Made by a program: the position numbers and the translations under genes | Assembly (NCBI GenBank): GCA_013619035.1 | Contig: JABXKX010000274.1 | Location: 1 to 13,640, forward strand | From: Peptostreptococcaceae bacterium | Lineage (GTDB): Bacteria; Bacillota_A; Clostridia; Peptostreptococcales; Acidaminobacteraceae | Length of the DNA: 13,640 nucleotides | Direction: 5' to 3' | The notes under the pieces: generated by a model | Seen by the model: the letters and a program-made list of their open reading frames with translations, nothing else | The model's database searches: none | What the model was told of the DNA's origin: nothing | Part shown: positions 1 to 6,872 of the stretch, piece by piece | How the letters are laid out: each line of letters starts with the position of its first letter | Numbering within the stretch: position 1 is the stretch's first letter

Positions 1-35
1 AACTTAAAGCTTATTTCATGTATAAAGGAGATTTT

Positions 36-845
36 ATGGAAATCATAAAAGTAATAATACTCGGTATTGTTGAAGGATTAACAGAATTCTTACCGGTTTC
101 ATCCACAGGACATTTGATTCTGGTTTCAAGATTTTTATCTTTAGAAGGACAATTTAATGATATCTTTAATATTGTCATTCAATCGGGTGCCATATTTGCT
201 GTTATCGTATATTTTTGGAAAAAGATCGTACCACCGATTCCTAAAAAAAATCAGGCGGATGGTAATATAAAATTTAAGAACTATATCAACTTGTGGTTAA
301 AGGTAGTAGTTGCTGTTATTCCAGCAGGTGTAATCGGATTATTATTTGAAGATCAAATTGAGAAAGTCCTGTTTAAGCCAGTTCCAGTTGCGATTGCTCT
401 TATAGTTGGTGCTATTATGTTACTTATTATTGAAAGCAAACCAAGAACTATTAAAGTAACTCATGAAGATCAAATTACATATAAAAAAGCTTTCCTTGTT
501 GGTGTGTTTCAGTGTATGGCTTTAATTCCAGGGATGTCAAGATCAGCATCAACGATTATTGGTGGATTGATCTTAGGTTTTAAACGTTCAGTTGCGGCAG
601 AATTTTCATTTTTCTTAGCTATACCAGTAATTTTAGGTGCTTCTTTGGTAAAATTGTTAAAAGTAGGATTTTCATTTACATCTTTTGAATACTTGTTATT
701 GGCTATAGGTACTGTGGTATCTTTTGTTGTCGCATACGGTGTTATAGCGGTGTTTATGAATTTCATTAAGAAACATGATTTTAAGGTATTTGCATATTAT
801 AGAATTGTATTGGGAGTTATTGTTTTAATTTCTTCTTTCTTATAA
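36..845 (+). CDS. uppP: Undecaprenyl-diphosphate phosphatase (UppP/BacA)
   Basis: Integral membrane enzyme that dephosphorylates undecaprenyl pyrophosphate to the carrier lipid used for peptidoglycan and other wall polymers; family members also give bacitracin resistance. The 269-residue protein carries the two family signatures: EGLTEFLPVSSTGH near residues 13-26 (Glu13, Glu17, Ser23 and His26 match the catalytic residues of the E. coli enzyme at an offset of four) and PGMSRSAST at about 165-173 with the conserved Arg169. Several hydrophobic segments follow, as expected for a multi-pass protein of usual length. The ATG at 36 is chosen because AAAGGAG at 24-30 sits 5 bases before it; an in-frame ATG at 18 lacks a ribosome site. 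The next gene starts 25 bp downstream, so co-transcription is likely. No promoter is visible in the 35 bases upstream. Confidence 0.94.
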   Translation: MEIIKVIILGIVEGLTEFLPVSSTGHLILVSRFLSLEGQFNDIFNIVIQSGAIFAVIVYFWKKIVPPIPKKNQADGNIKFKNYINLWLKVVVAVIPAGVIGLLFEDQIEKVLFKPVPVAIALIVGAIMLLIIESKPRTIKVTHEDQITYKKAFLVGVFQCMALIPGMSRSASTIIGGLILGFKRSVAAEFSFFLAIPVILGASLVKLLKVGFSFTSFEYLLLAIGTVVSFVVAYGVIAVFMNFIKKHDFKVFAYYRIVLGVIVLISSFL

Positions 846-870
846 TATAATAATGAATTGCGAGGATATA

Positions 871-2016
871 ATGTATAATGTATCTCTAAGAGGGTGTAAC
901 TCTTACGATTATCAAATGGTTTATGAACAACTAAAAAATAGTATTGAAGACTTAGGTGGTTTATCAAGTTATTTTGATGTTGGACAAACAGTCCTTCTAA
1001 AAGTCAATTTGTTGATGAAGAGAAAACCTGAAGAAGCAACAACAACACATCCTATTTTTGTTAAAGCGCTTGCTGCTCATTTTGTAGAATATGGATTAGA
1101 AGTTGTTATTGGTGACAGTCCAGGTGGTCCTTATAACAAAAATGCTTTATCAGGCATTTATAAAGTTTGTGGCTACGAATCAGTAGTGGATGATCATATT
1201 CGATTAAATGATAATTTTGAAAGTTTCACGTCACATTGTGATGAAGCTCTGCTGATGAAACATATTGAAACGATAGATGTGTTAAATGATGTAGATCATG
1301 TCATTTCAGTTTCAAAATTGAAAACTCATGGTATGACAAAATTCACAGGTGCAGTTAAGAACATGTATGGTACGATTCCGGGGCTGAAAAAAGCTGAATA
1401 CCATTATACTTTACCAGTCATTGACGACTTTTCAAATATGTTAGTTGATGTGTGTTTGAACGCCAATCCTATATTATCCTTTATGGATGGCATTGTAGGT
1501 ATGGAAGGTGCGGGGCCTTCTGGAGGAGAACCAAGAGATATTGGTGTCATACTGGCATCCGATTCACCATATCATTTAGATGTTATTGCATGCCAGATAA
1601 TTGGAGTTGATCCAGTTTCAGTACCAACGATTAAAAAATGTATAGAAAGAAAAATTGTTGATTATTCTTTTGATGATATTAAGATGTTAGCTGAAAGTAT
1701 CAATGATTATTACATAGAAGATTTTAAGATACCTAATATTGCTGGTGTAGGGTTATTGAAAAACCATGTACCAAAGTGGCTGGATCGAATTGTGGATGGT
1801 ATCATCAAACCAAAACCAGTTATAAAAAAAGAATCCTGTGTTGGCTGTGGCGAATGTGCACTTTGTTGCCCTGCTAAAACAATACACATGATTAATGGAC
1901 GGCCTAAAATCGAACTAGAAAATTGCATTAGATGTTTTTGTTGTCAAGAGCTTTGTCCTGTTAAAGCGATAGATATAAAACGACATCCAATAGGAAAAAT
2001 TATGATGAAAATATAG
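871..2016 (+). CDS. DUF362 domain protein with C-terminal 2[4Fe-4S] ferredoxin domain
   Basis: The N-terminal part has DUF362 hallmarks: a VLLKVNLL strand, a THP motif about 20 residues later, GDSPGGP, and a KLKTHGMTKFTGAVKN segment. The C-terminus holds two complete ferredoxin motifs, CVGCGECALCCP (about residues 323-334) and CIRCFCCQELCP (about 352-363), each with four ligand cysteines in CxxCxxCxxxCP spacing, so it should bind two [4Fe-4S] clusters. The function of DUF362-ferredoxin proteins is not established; a cytoplasmic electron-transfer role is an inference. The ATG at 871 is preferred because GCGAGGA at 860-866 lies just before it; an in-frame ATG at 853 has no ribosome site and would add six residues. 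It follows uppP by 25 bp and precedes cheX by 71 bp with no terminator between. Confidence 0.85.
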   Translation: MYNVSLRGCNSYDYQMVYEQLKNSIEDLGGLSSYFDVGQTVLLKVNLLMKRKPEEATTTHPIFVKALAAHFVEYGLEVVIGDSPGGPYNKNALSGIYKVCGYESVVDDHIRLNDNFESFTSHCDEALLMKHIETIDVLNDVDHVISVSKLKTHGMTKFTGAVKNMYGTIPGLKKAEYHYTLPVIDDFSNMLVDVCLNANPILSFMDGIVGMEGAGPSGGEPRDIGVILASDSPYHLDVIACQIIGVDPVSVPTIKKCIERKIVDYSFDDIKMLAESINDYYIEDFKIPNIAGVGLLKNHVPKWLDRIVDGIIKPKPVIKKESCVGCGECALCCPAKTIHMINGRPKIELENCIRCFCCQELCPVKAIDIKRHPIGKIMMKI

Positions 2017-2087
2017 TGATAAGTGGGTTATGTCATGATAAGATGGGTATATGAAAAATAATTGTAAAGAAGTCGGGAGGTTCACGA

Positions 2088-2552
2088 ATGAAAGTTGAAT
2101 ATATAAATCCGTTTATAAAGGCTAGTACGGAAGTACTAAAAATGATTGCACAAATAGATTTTACAACAGGAAAACCATATATGAAGTCAAGTCCTTTTAC
2201 GCCATCAAGTGTTTTAATTGTTGTTGGTATTACAGGCGCTATACAAGGACAAGCGGTTATTAGTATGTCGAAAGAATTAGCGATGGGTGTCGCATCTAAG
2301 ATGATGATGGGCATGCCTGTAAATGAATTAGATGAAATGTCAAAATCAGCATTATCTGAATTGGGAAACATGATTATGGGAAATGCTGCTACACTTCTTT
2401 ACAATGAAAAAGTTCATGTAGATATTACACCACCAACATTGATGGTGGGTGATGGTATTACAATTTCTTCTTCAACAATGACAACGATAGGAGTTCCATT
2501 AAACTCTGAACTTGGAACAATGAACTTTGATATTTCAATTAAGGAGAGATAA
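2088..2552 (+). CDS. cheX: CheX-type chemotaxis phosphatase (CheC/CheX/FliY family)
   Basis: Predicted soluble protein of 154 residues that dephosphorylates CheY-P to reset the flagellar motor signal. It has the usual CheX length and the single catalytic E-x2-N motif, here SELGN with Glu91 and Asn94, inside the helix that reads ALSELGNMIMGNAATLL. CheC proteins have two such motifs; I see only one, which fits CheX. The opening (IKASTEVLKMIAQIDF) also resembles the family. GGGAGG at 2075-2080 lies 7 bases before the start. The stop overlaps the start of the next gene by one base (ATAATG), so the two are translationally coupled. Its presence implies a chemotactic, motile organism, although no other chemotaxis gene is in the window. 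Confidence 0.82.
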   Translation: MKVEYINPFIKASTEVLKMIAQIDFTTGKPYMKSSPFTPSSVLIVVGITGAIQGQAVISMSKELAMGVASKMMMGMPVNELDEMSKSALSELGNMIMGNAATLLYNEKVHVDITPPTLMVGDGITISSSTMTTIGVPLNSELGTMNFDISIKER

Positions 2553-3019
2553 TGATCAATATTGTATTATATCAACCAGAAATTCCACCTAATACAGGTA
2601 CTATTGCAAGAACATGTGCAATAACAGGTATGAAGTTACACTTAATTAAACCATTAGGATTTAATATTGATGATAAATCGGTAAAACGTGCAGGTTTGGA
2701 TTATTGGCATTTATTAGATTTGGAAGTTCACGAGTCGATAGAAGACTTTTTAGAAAAGTATGGTAACGAAGATATCTATTTAGCGACAACTAAAACAGAT
2801 AAATTATATACTGAAGTTAACTACTCTGAAAATGCTTTTATAATGTTTGGAAAAGAAACAGCGGGCTTACCAGCATGGTTACATGAAAAGTATCAGGAGA
2901 ATCAAATAACAATTCCAATGAAACAACATGAAGATGTAAGATCGTTAAATCTTTCTAACTCAGTTAATATTGTTGCCTTTGAAGCATTGAGGCAATTGGA
3001 TTTCCCTGGATTAAAGTAA
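2552..3019 (+). CDS. trmL: tRNA (cytidine(34)-2'-O)-methyltransferase TrmL (SPOUT family)
   Basis: Methylates the ribose 2'-OH of the wobble nucleotide (C34 or cmnm5U34) of tRNA-Leu isoacceptors using S-adenosylmethionine. The 155-residue protein is a minimal SPOUT (trefoil-knot) methyltransferase of standard length. Visible motifs are PPNTGTIARTC near the N-terminus (motif 1), MFGKETAGLP (motif 2, cofactor-binding knot) and the C-terminal RSLNLSNSVNIVAFEALRQ (motif 3). The ATG at 2552 overlaps the cheX stop, and AAGGAG at 2541-2546 lies 5 bases upstream inside cheX. It is the last gene of the left cluster; a strong terminator follows within 15 bp. Confidence 0.93.
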   Translation: MINIVLYQPEIPPNTGTIARTCAITGMKLHLIKPLGFNIDDKSVKRAGLDYWHLLDLEVHESIEDFLEKYGNEDIYLATTKTDKLYTEVNYSENAFIMFGKETAGLPAWLHEKYQENQITIPMKQHEDVRSLNLSNSVNIVAFEALRQLDFPGLK

Positions 3020-3032
3020 AATGTGATTATAG

Positions 3033-3076
3033 ATCAGGTTTTTGTGACAAATACACAAAAACCTGATGTTTTTTTG
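3033..3076 (+). terminator. Intrinsic terminator after trmL
   Basis: A perfect 14-bp inverted repeat (arms 3033-3046 and 3054-3067) with a 7-base loop is followed by a run of seven T at 3069-3075. It ends the uppP-DUF362-cheX-trmL transcription unit. Confidence 0.93.
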
Positions 3077-3131
3077 TTAAATAGTATGTTTATGCTGTAT
3101 AAATAACCTAAAGATAATATTGTTAATAAAG

Positions 3132-3169
3132 TTAACACAATCTTAACACAAGATGTAATGTATTATAGT
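3132..3169 (+). promoter_or_regulatory. Candidate PhoP box and promoter of the phosphate symporter
   Basis: Two identical TTAACA hexamers lie at 3132-3137 and 3143-3148, separated by exactly 5 bp (11-bp repeat, one helical turn). This matches the direct-repeat format bound by PhoP in Bacillus. A -10-like TATAGT lies at 3164-3169, 15 bp after the second hexamer, with TATGAT at 3169-3174 as an alternative. A weaker TTAATA at 3123-3128 is out of the 11-bp phase. The site lies 74 bp before the start of a Na+/phosphate symporter, so phosphate-starvation control is a natural reading, but binding is inferred. Confidence 0.5.
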
Positions 3170-3221
3170 ATGATAACGGTGTTAGTTATTGTGAATTTAT
3201 TTAGGAGGAAAATTTTACATT

Positions 3222-4889
3222 ATGAAAGAATTGATAAACAGTCCAGGTTGGGAAATGTTTGTATTCTTATTTTCAGGATTGGGATTATTCTTATATGGAA
3301 TGAACTTAATGAGTGAAGGTTTAGAAAAAGCAGCTGGTAATAAACTTAAGTCTATTGTAGGTGCTTTAACGACAAATCGTTATATGGGTGTTGCTGTAGG
3401 TGCTTTTGTAACAGCAATTGTTCAAAGTAGTTCAGCTTCAACAGTTATGGTTGTTGGTTTTGTTAATGCTGGTATTATGAATTTAACTCAAGCAATCGGT
3501 GTTATTATGGGTGCCAATATTGGTACAACAATGACTTCAGTAATTGTAGCTTTAAAACTTACAGATGTAGCACCGTTTGCCATTGGCTTTGGTGTTATGA
3601 TCATGATGTTTAGTAAAAATGCTAAAACTAAAAAATATGCGCAAATCTTATTAGGATTTGGTTTACTGTTCTTAGGAATGGATACAATGAAACATGGAAT
3701 GGCAGATATAAAATCTAATCCAGTATTAGGTGATATCTTAGCTTCATTTGGTGAAGGTGGATTCTTTAATACTGCATCAGCTATATTCGTTGGTTTTGCG
3801 ATGACAGCTATAGTACAATCATCATCAGCAACAACGGGTATTTTGGTTGGACTAGCAGCGACCGGTAATGTTACGTTAGCAGCAGCTTTTCCAATCTTAT
3901 TAGGAACAAATATTGGAACCTGTGTCACTGCAATGTTATCTTCTATTGGCGCTAATAAAAATGCCAGAAGAGCAGCTGTCATGCATTTAACATTTAACTT
4001 AATTGGTACGATTGTCTTTGTTATATTCTTAAAAGGAGCCACTTTATGGTTTGTTCAAGATATCTTAGCCGGTCAGTTTGGATTTGATGTTGCAGGTCAA
4101 GTAGCAGCAGCTCACGTAACGTTTAACTTAGTGACTACTGGTGGTTTGATTTGGTTTGCGCCATTATTGGTTAAATTTGCTAAAATCATTATCCCTGAAA
4201 CTGAGGATGAAAAAGATGAAGTGGATGGTATAAAATACCTTGATGAACGTATCTTAGAAACGCCATCAATTGCTATGGCTCAAGTTTCTAGAGAAGTACT
4301 TCATATGGGAAGAATATCTATGAAAGAATTCCAATATGCCGTTGATTCATTTATTGAAGGCAATATGGACAAAGCTAAGAAAACCTTTAAAACAGAGAGA
4401 ATTGTGAATGAATTGGAACAAGAAATTGCTAGTTATTTAGTTAAGCTGACCAATACAGCGTTATCGGGTCAACAAAGAGAAATGATTGATGGTTTATTCT
4501 CAACAATCGGTGATATTGAAAGAGTTGGTGATCATGCCGATAACTTAGCTGAGATGACAGTTTATAGAGTTGAAAACAAATTAGACTTCTCAGAAAGTGC
4601 TTTAGCTGAAATCAAACATATGAGTGAAAGAGTTATTAAATCTTATAAGCAAGCTCTTACAGCTCTAAAAGAAGTTGATCATGAATTGGCGAGATCGGTT
4701 ATTGAACGTGAAGGTGAAATTGACTTGATGGAAAAGAATCTTCGTAAGAAACATATTAGAAGATTGAATGAAGGTAAATGTCAACCTGCTGCTGGTGTCT
4801 TATTCTTAGATATTATAAACAATCTTGAAAGAATTGGTGATCATGCCTCTAATATAGCAGGTGCTGTATTGGATAGCGTAGCATCATAA
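3222..4889 (+). CDS. Na+/phosphate symporter with C-terminal PhoU-like domain (NptA/YjbB type)
   Basis: Membrane protein of 555 residues that takes up inorganic phosphate with sodium. The membrane part (about 1-330) is an internal duplication: each half has a QSSSA(S/T)T signature (68-74 and 199-205) followed by a G(A/T)NIGT motif (97-103 and 228-234), the hallmark of the Na/Pi-cotransporter family. The soluble C-terminal part (about 345-550) is helical and holds two PhoU-type motifs, IERVGDHADN and LERIGDHASN, which in PhoU bind metal and in this family are thought to regulate transport. AGGAGG at 3203-3208 is 13 bases from the ATG, longer than usual, but no better start is seen. Terminators on both sides make it monocistronic. 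The upstream TTAACA repeats suggest Pho control. Confidence 0.92.
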   Translation: MKELINSPGWEMFVFLFSGLGLFLYGMNLMSEGLEKAAGNKLKSIVGALTTNRYMGVAVGAFVTAIVQSSSASTVMVVGFVNAGIMNLTQAIGVIMGANIGTTMTSVIVALKLTDVAPFAIGFGVMIMMFSKNAKTKKYAQILLGFGLLFLGMDTMKHGMADIKSNPVLGDILASFGEGGFFNTASAIFVGFAMTAIVQSSSATTGILVGLAATGNVTLAAAFPILLGTNIGTCVTAMLSSIGANKNARRAAVMHLTFNLIGTIVFVIFLKGATLWFVQDILAGQFGFDVAGQVAAAHVTFNLVTTGGLIWFAPLLVKFAKIIIPETEDEKDEVDGIKYLDERILETPSIAMAQVSREVLHMGRISMKEFQYAVDSFIEGNMDKAKKTFKTERIVNELEQEIASYLVKLTNTALSGQQREMIDGLFSTIGDIERVGDHADNLAEMTVYRVENKLDFSESALAEIKHMSERVIKSYKQALTALKEVDHELARSVIEREGEIDLMEKNLRKKHIRRLNEGKCQPAAGVLFLDIINNLERIGDHASNIAGAVLDSVAS

Positions 4890-4893
4890 TTGT

Positions 4894-4930
4894 ATGGCAA
4901 CTGGTTAATCCAGTTGTCATTTTTATTTTG
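4894..4930 (+). terminator. Intrinsic terminator after the phosphate symporter
   Basis: An 11-bp stem with one G-U pair (arms 4894-4904 and 4910-4920) and a 5-base loop is followed by TTTTTATTTT. It begins 4 bases after the stop codon. Confidence 0.88.
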
Positions 4931-5034
4931 GGAAATAAAATGCCCAATACAAGTTATTTCAACACACTAACTAAATGCACAGATATTGTGAATTTAATTT
5001 AAAACTCGACTATAATAGCAATAAATGTCTATGA

Positions 5035-5053
5035 TGTGGAAAACGTTTCCACA
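5035..5053. promoter_or_regulatory. cre-like / LacI-family operator palindrome
   Basis: TGTGGAAA and TTTCCACA form perfect 8-bp arms around a central ACG. The inner 15 bases fit the Bacillus cre consensus (WTGNAANCGNWNNCW) at all but one position (G for T at 5038), including the central CG typical of LacI/CcpA-family operators. It lies about 58 bp upstream of the -35 at 5111 and just downstream of another TATAAT. Carbon-catabolite control of glycine fermentation would make sense, but which protein binds is an inference. Confidence 0.45.
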
Positions 5054-5110
5054 AAAAAGTAAGTTTTAATGAGTTTTTTTAAATTTGACAAAAATATATC
5101 ATTCTTTTTC

Positions 5111-5139
5111 TTGCAATTCGATAATTAATTTTATATAAT
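5111..5139 (+). promoter_or_regulatory. Sigma-A-type promoter of the grd operon
   Basis: A perfect -10 TATAAT at 5134-5139 sits exactly 17 bp after TTGCAA (5111-5116), which matches the -35 consensus at 4 of 6 positions. Transcription should start near 5146, about 45 bases before the first riboswitch aptamer, giving an untranslated leader of about 320 nt. No -10 sits at proper spacing from the better -35 match TTGACA at 5085-5090. Confidence 0.72.
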
Positions 5140-5187
5140 CAACGTGTAACAAATTAAATACTCAAACAATTGAATATAAAGATTCTG

Positions 5188-5376
5188 AATGATGAAACAG
5201 GGAGAGAACTTTTAACAGTCGCCGAAGGCATAAATTATGTGCAAGCCTGCATGTAATGAATTTCTCAGGCAAAAGGACCGGTTTTGGACAGAACTCTGGA
5301 AAGCAAAATAGAAATTTGCACCGACGGGGCAATTCCTTTTAAGAAAGGGAGAAACTCTCAGGTTATTAACAGAGGA
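5188..5376 (+). promoter_or_regulatory. Tandem glycine riboswitch (two aptamers)
   Basis: Aptamer I (about 5190-5299) shows the conserved blocks in order: GGGAGAGA at 5200, CGCCGAAGG at 5220, a variable P3 arm, TTTCTCAGGCAAAAGGAC at about 5261-5278 and GGACAGAACTCTGG at 5286-5299. Aptamer II (about 5300-5375) has a GCAAA/TTTGC hairpin (5303-5319), CACCGACGGGGCAA at 5319-5332, a hairpin, then ACTCTCAGG and ACAGAGG. P1 of aptamer II can form between CTCTG (5294-5298) and CAGAG (5370-5374). Glycine riboswitches typically sit before glycine cleavage, transport or reductase genes, which fits this site upstream of grdX. Aptamer II departs from the consensus at two places (see findings). Confidence 0.93.
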
Positions 5377-5410
5377 AGTGGCAAGCTTATTTGTCATTTC
5401 CTTTTTTTAT
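5371..5410 (+). terminator. Riboswitch expression-platform terminator
   Basis: A stem of about 12-13 bp with G-U pairs (arms about 5373-5385 and 5390-5402) is followed by seven T (5402-5408). Its 5' foot (AGAGG) overlaps the 3' strand of aptamer II P1 (CAGAG, 5370-5374), so P1 stabilised by glycine would compete with the terminator. That predicts a switch that is on with glycine, consistent with the operon breaking glycine down. Confidence 0.87.
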
Positions 5411-5467
5411 TTGAAGATTTAAGCTATAACCCTTGGGTATGAAGTAGATGCCTCAGAAAGGACAATC

Positions 5468-5845
5468 ATGATTATAATCACCAATAATGCATCCGTCTAT
5501 GAGACGTATCACGAAACAATTAAAATTGAATATTTAGAAACCGCTAAATTTCTCGATGTATTAACAAATTGTAGAGATAGAGTGCATAAAGGTGCAAAAC
5601 TGCTTACGCATCCTTTAACAGGTAGTGTGAAGCCAAATGAGACACCTTTCAAATCGATTATGATGACGGAAGAAGTTGGAGCTTTAGATGTAGATTCTTT
5701 AACCATGATTGAAAGTGCCATTGAGGTAACTAATAAGTTCCTTAATAATTCTGAGATAAAAGAATGGCCAGAACGGATATTAGATGATTTTAGATTGATT
5801 GATTTCAGACTAATTAGAAGTGCAATTGAATCAATTGGAATATAA
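5468..5845 (+). CDS. grdX: GrdX family protein
   Basis: Small protein of 125 residues, recognised as GrdX by its position at the head of a glycine reductase operon and by the conserved central stretch around residues 38-62, reading HKGAKLLTHPLTGSVKPNET, with MIIITNN at the N-terminus. No transmembrane segment or signal peptide is visible. Its biochemical role is unknown to me; it is not one of the purified subunits of proteins A, B or C. AAAGGA at 5457-5462 is 5 bases before the ATG. It is the first gene after the riboswitch terminator and lies 19 bp before trxB, so it is controlled with the operon. Confidence 0.88.
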   Translation: MIIITNNASVYETYHETIKIEYLETAKFLDVLTNCRDRVHKGAKLLTHPLTGSVKPNETPFKSIMMTEEVGALDVDSLTMIESAIEVTNKFLNNSEIKEWPERILDDFRLIDFRLIRSAIESIGI

Positions 5846-5864
5846 TTTTACAGGAGGATTTAAA

Positions 5865-6812
5865 ATGAGCAAGTTATATGATGTGATTATCATAGGTGCA
5901 GGTCCTGCAGGTTTATCTGCTGGTTTATATGCTGCAAGAGCTAAGATGTCTGCTTTAATTATTGAAAAAGACAGAAATGGTGGACAAATTGTTACTACTG
6001 AAGAAGTTGCTAACTACCCAGGTGGTATCAAAGATGAGACGGGTCCTTCATTAGTAGCTAGAATGGTAGAGCAAGTTGAAGAGTTTGGTGCAGAGAGAGT
6101 TAAAGCAACGGTATTAGATGTTAACTTAAACGAAGACATCAAAGTTGTTAAATGTGAAGGCGTTGAATACCAAGCTAAAGCAGTAATTATTGCTACTGGT
6201 GCTTCTCCAAGAAAAATGGGTTGCCCGGGTGAAAAAGAATTAACTGGTAAAGGTGTATCTTACTGTGCAACATGTGATGCAGACTTCTTTACAGATTTTG
6301 AAGTATTCGCAATTGGTGGTGGAGACACTGCAGTAGAAGAAGCTATGTTCTTAACTAAGTTTGCTAGAAAAGTTACTTTAGTACATAGAAGAGATGAATT
6401 AAGAGCTGCTAAGTCAATTCAAGAAAAAGCTTTTAAGAACGAGAAAATCGACTTTATCTGGAACTCTGAGATTGCTGAGATCAAAGGTGATGGTATGGTT
6501 GAATCTATCGTTATTAAAAATAGAGAAACTGGTGAGTTAACAGAGCATCATGCACACGAAGATGATGGTACGTTTGGTATATTTGTATTTGTTGGTTATA
6601 TCCCACAAACAACTATATTCAAAGATAAAATTGAATTGGATCAAACGGGTTACATTTTAACAGATGCAGATATGAAAACAAATGTAGAAGGTGTATTTGG
6701 CGCTGGTGATGTTAGACAAAAGTCATTACGTCAAGTAGTTACTGCTGTTGCTGATGGTGCTATCGCTGCTGTTCAAGCTGAAAAGTACATTGATAATAAA
6801 TTTGGTCACTAA
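5865..6812 (+). CDS. trxB: Thioredoxin reductase, NADPH-type flavoprotein
   Basis: Reduces the neighbouring thioredoxin with NADPH so that it can re-reduce GrdA after each glycine turnover. The 315-residue protein has the usual low-molecular-weight layout: FAD dinucleotide fold with GAGPAGLSAGLYAARA near the N-terminus, redox pair CATC (Cys134 and Cys137), NAD(P)-binding GGGDTAVEEA, HRRDELRA whose arginines favour NADPH, and a second FAD motif GVFGAGDVR near the C-terminus. The ATG at 5865 is chosen because AGGAGG at 5852-5857 is 7 bases upstream; the longer reading frame would start inside grdX. It is followed 60 bp later by trxA. The presence of HRR argues against a ferredoxin-dependent variant. 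Confidence 0.95.
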   Translation: MSKLYDVIIIGAGPAGLSAGLYAARAKMSALIIEKDRNGGQIVTTEEVANYPGGIKDETGPSLVARMVEQVEEFGAERVKATVLDVNLNEDIKVVKCEGVEYQAKAVIIATGASPRKMGCPGEKELTGKGVSYCATCDADFFTDFEVFAIGGGDTAVEEAMFLTKFARKVTLVHRRDELRAAKSIQEKAFKNEKIDFIWNSEIAEIKGDGMVESIVIKNRETGELTEHHAHEDDGTFGIFVFVGYIPQTTIFKDKIELDQTGYILTDADMKTNVEGVFGAGDVRQKSLRQVVTAVADGAIAAVQAEKYIDNKFGH

Positions 6813-6872
6813 ATTCAGTGATTAAAATAAATTAATTGGGTAAGCATTAGCTTATTATATTAGGAGGTTAGT

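Larger units (their letters stand above)
4890..5467 (+). other. Gene-free control region of the glycine reductase operon
   Basis: This 578-bp gap has no credible protein gene; the only longer minus-strand reading frame (5212-5397) lies inside riboswitch sequence. In order it holds the symporter terminator, a TATAAT at 5011-5016 with only a poor -35 (TTGTGA at 4986-4991, 19-bp spacer), a 19-bp palindrome (5035-5053), a good promoter (5111-5139), a tandem glycine riboswitch and its expression-platform terminator. The last 57 bases before grdX carry only its ribosome site, AAAGGA at 5457-5462. Confidence 0.8.

Noticed and set aside
3488..4042. A 184-codon minus-strand reading frame opposite the phosphate symporter
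   Set aside because: It is a shadow of the membrane-protein gene, with unnatural composition and no ribosome site.
3187..4996. The 13-mer TATTGTGAATTTA occurs at 3187-3199 and again at 4984-4996
   Set aside because: In an A+T-rich window of this size a shared 13-mer is expected by chance, and the two contexts differ (ribosome-site leader versus promoter region).
5085..5090. TTGACA as the -35 of the grd promoter
   Set aside because: At 17 bp spacing it faces TTCTTG, not a -10. TTGCAA at 5111 is at exactly 17 bp from a perfect TATAAT.
5212..5397. A 61-codon minus-strand reading frame
   Set aside because: It lies wholly within the glycine riboswitch and its terminator, with no ribosome site and no recognisable protein.
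5430..5445. Dyad ATAACCC/GGGTAT before grdX
   Set aside because: A short arm with a bulge and 2-base loop; too weak to claim.
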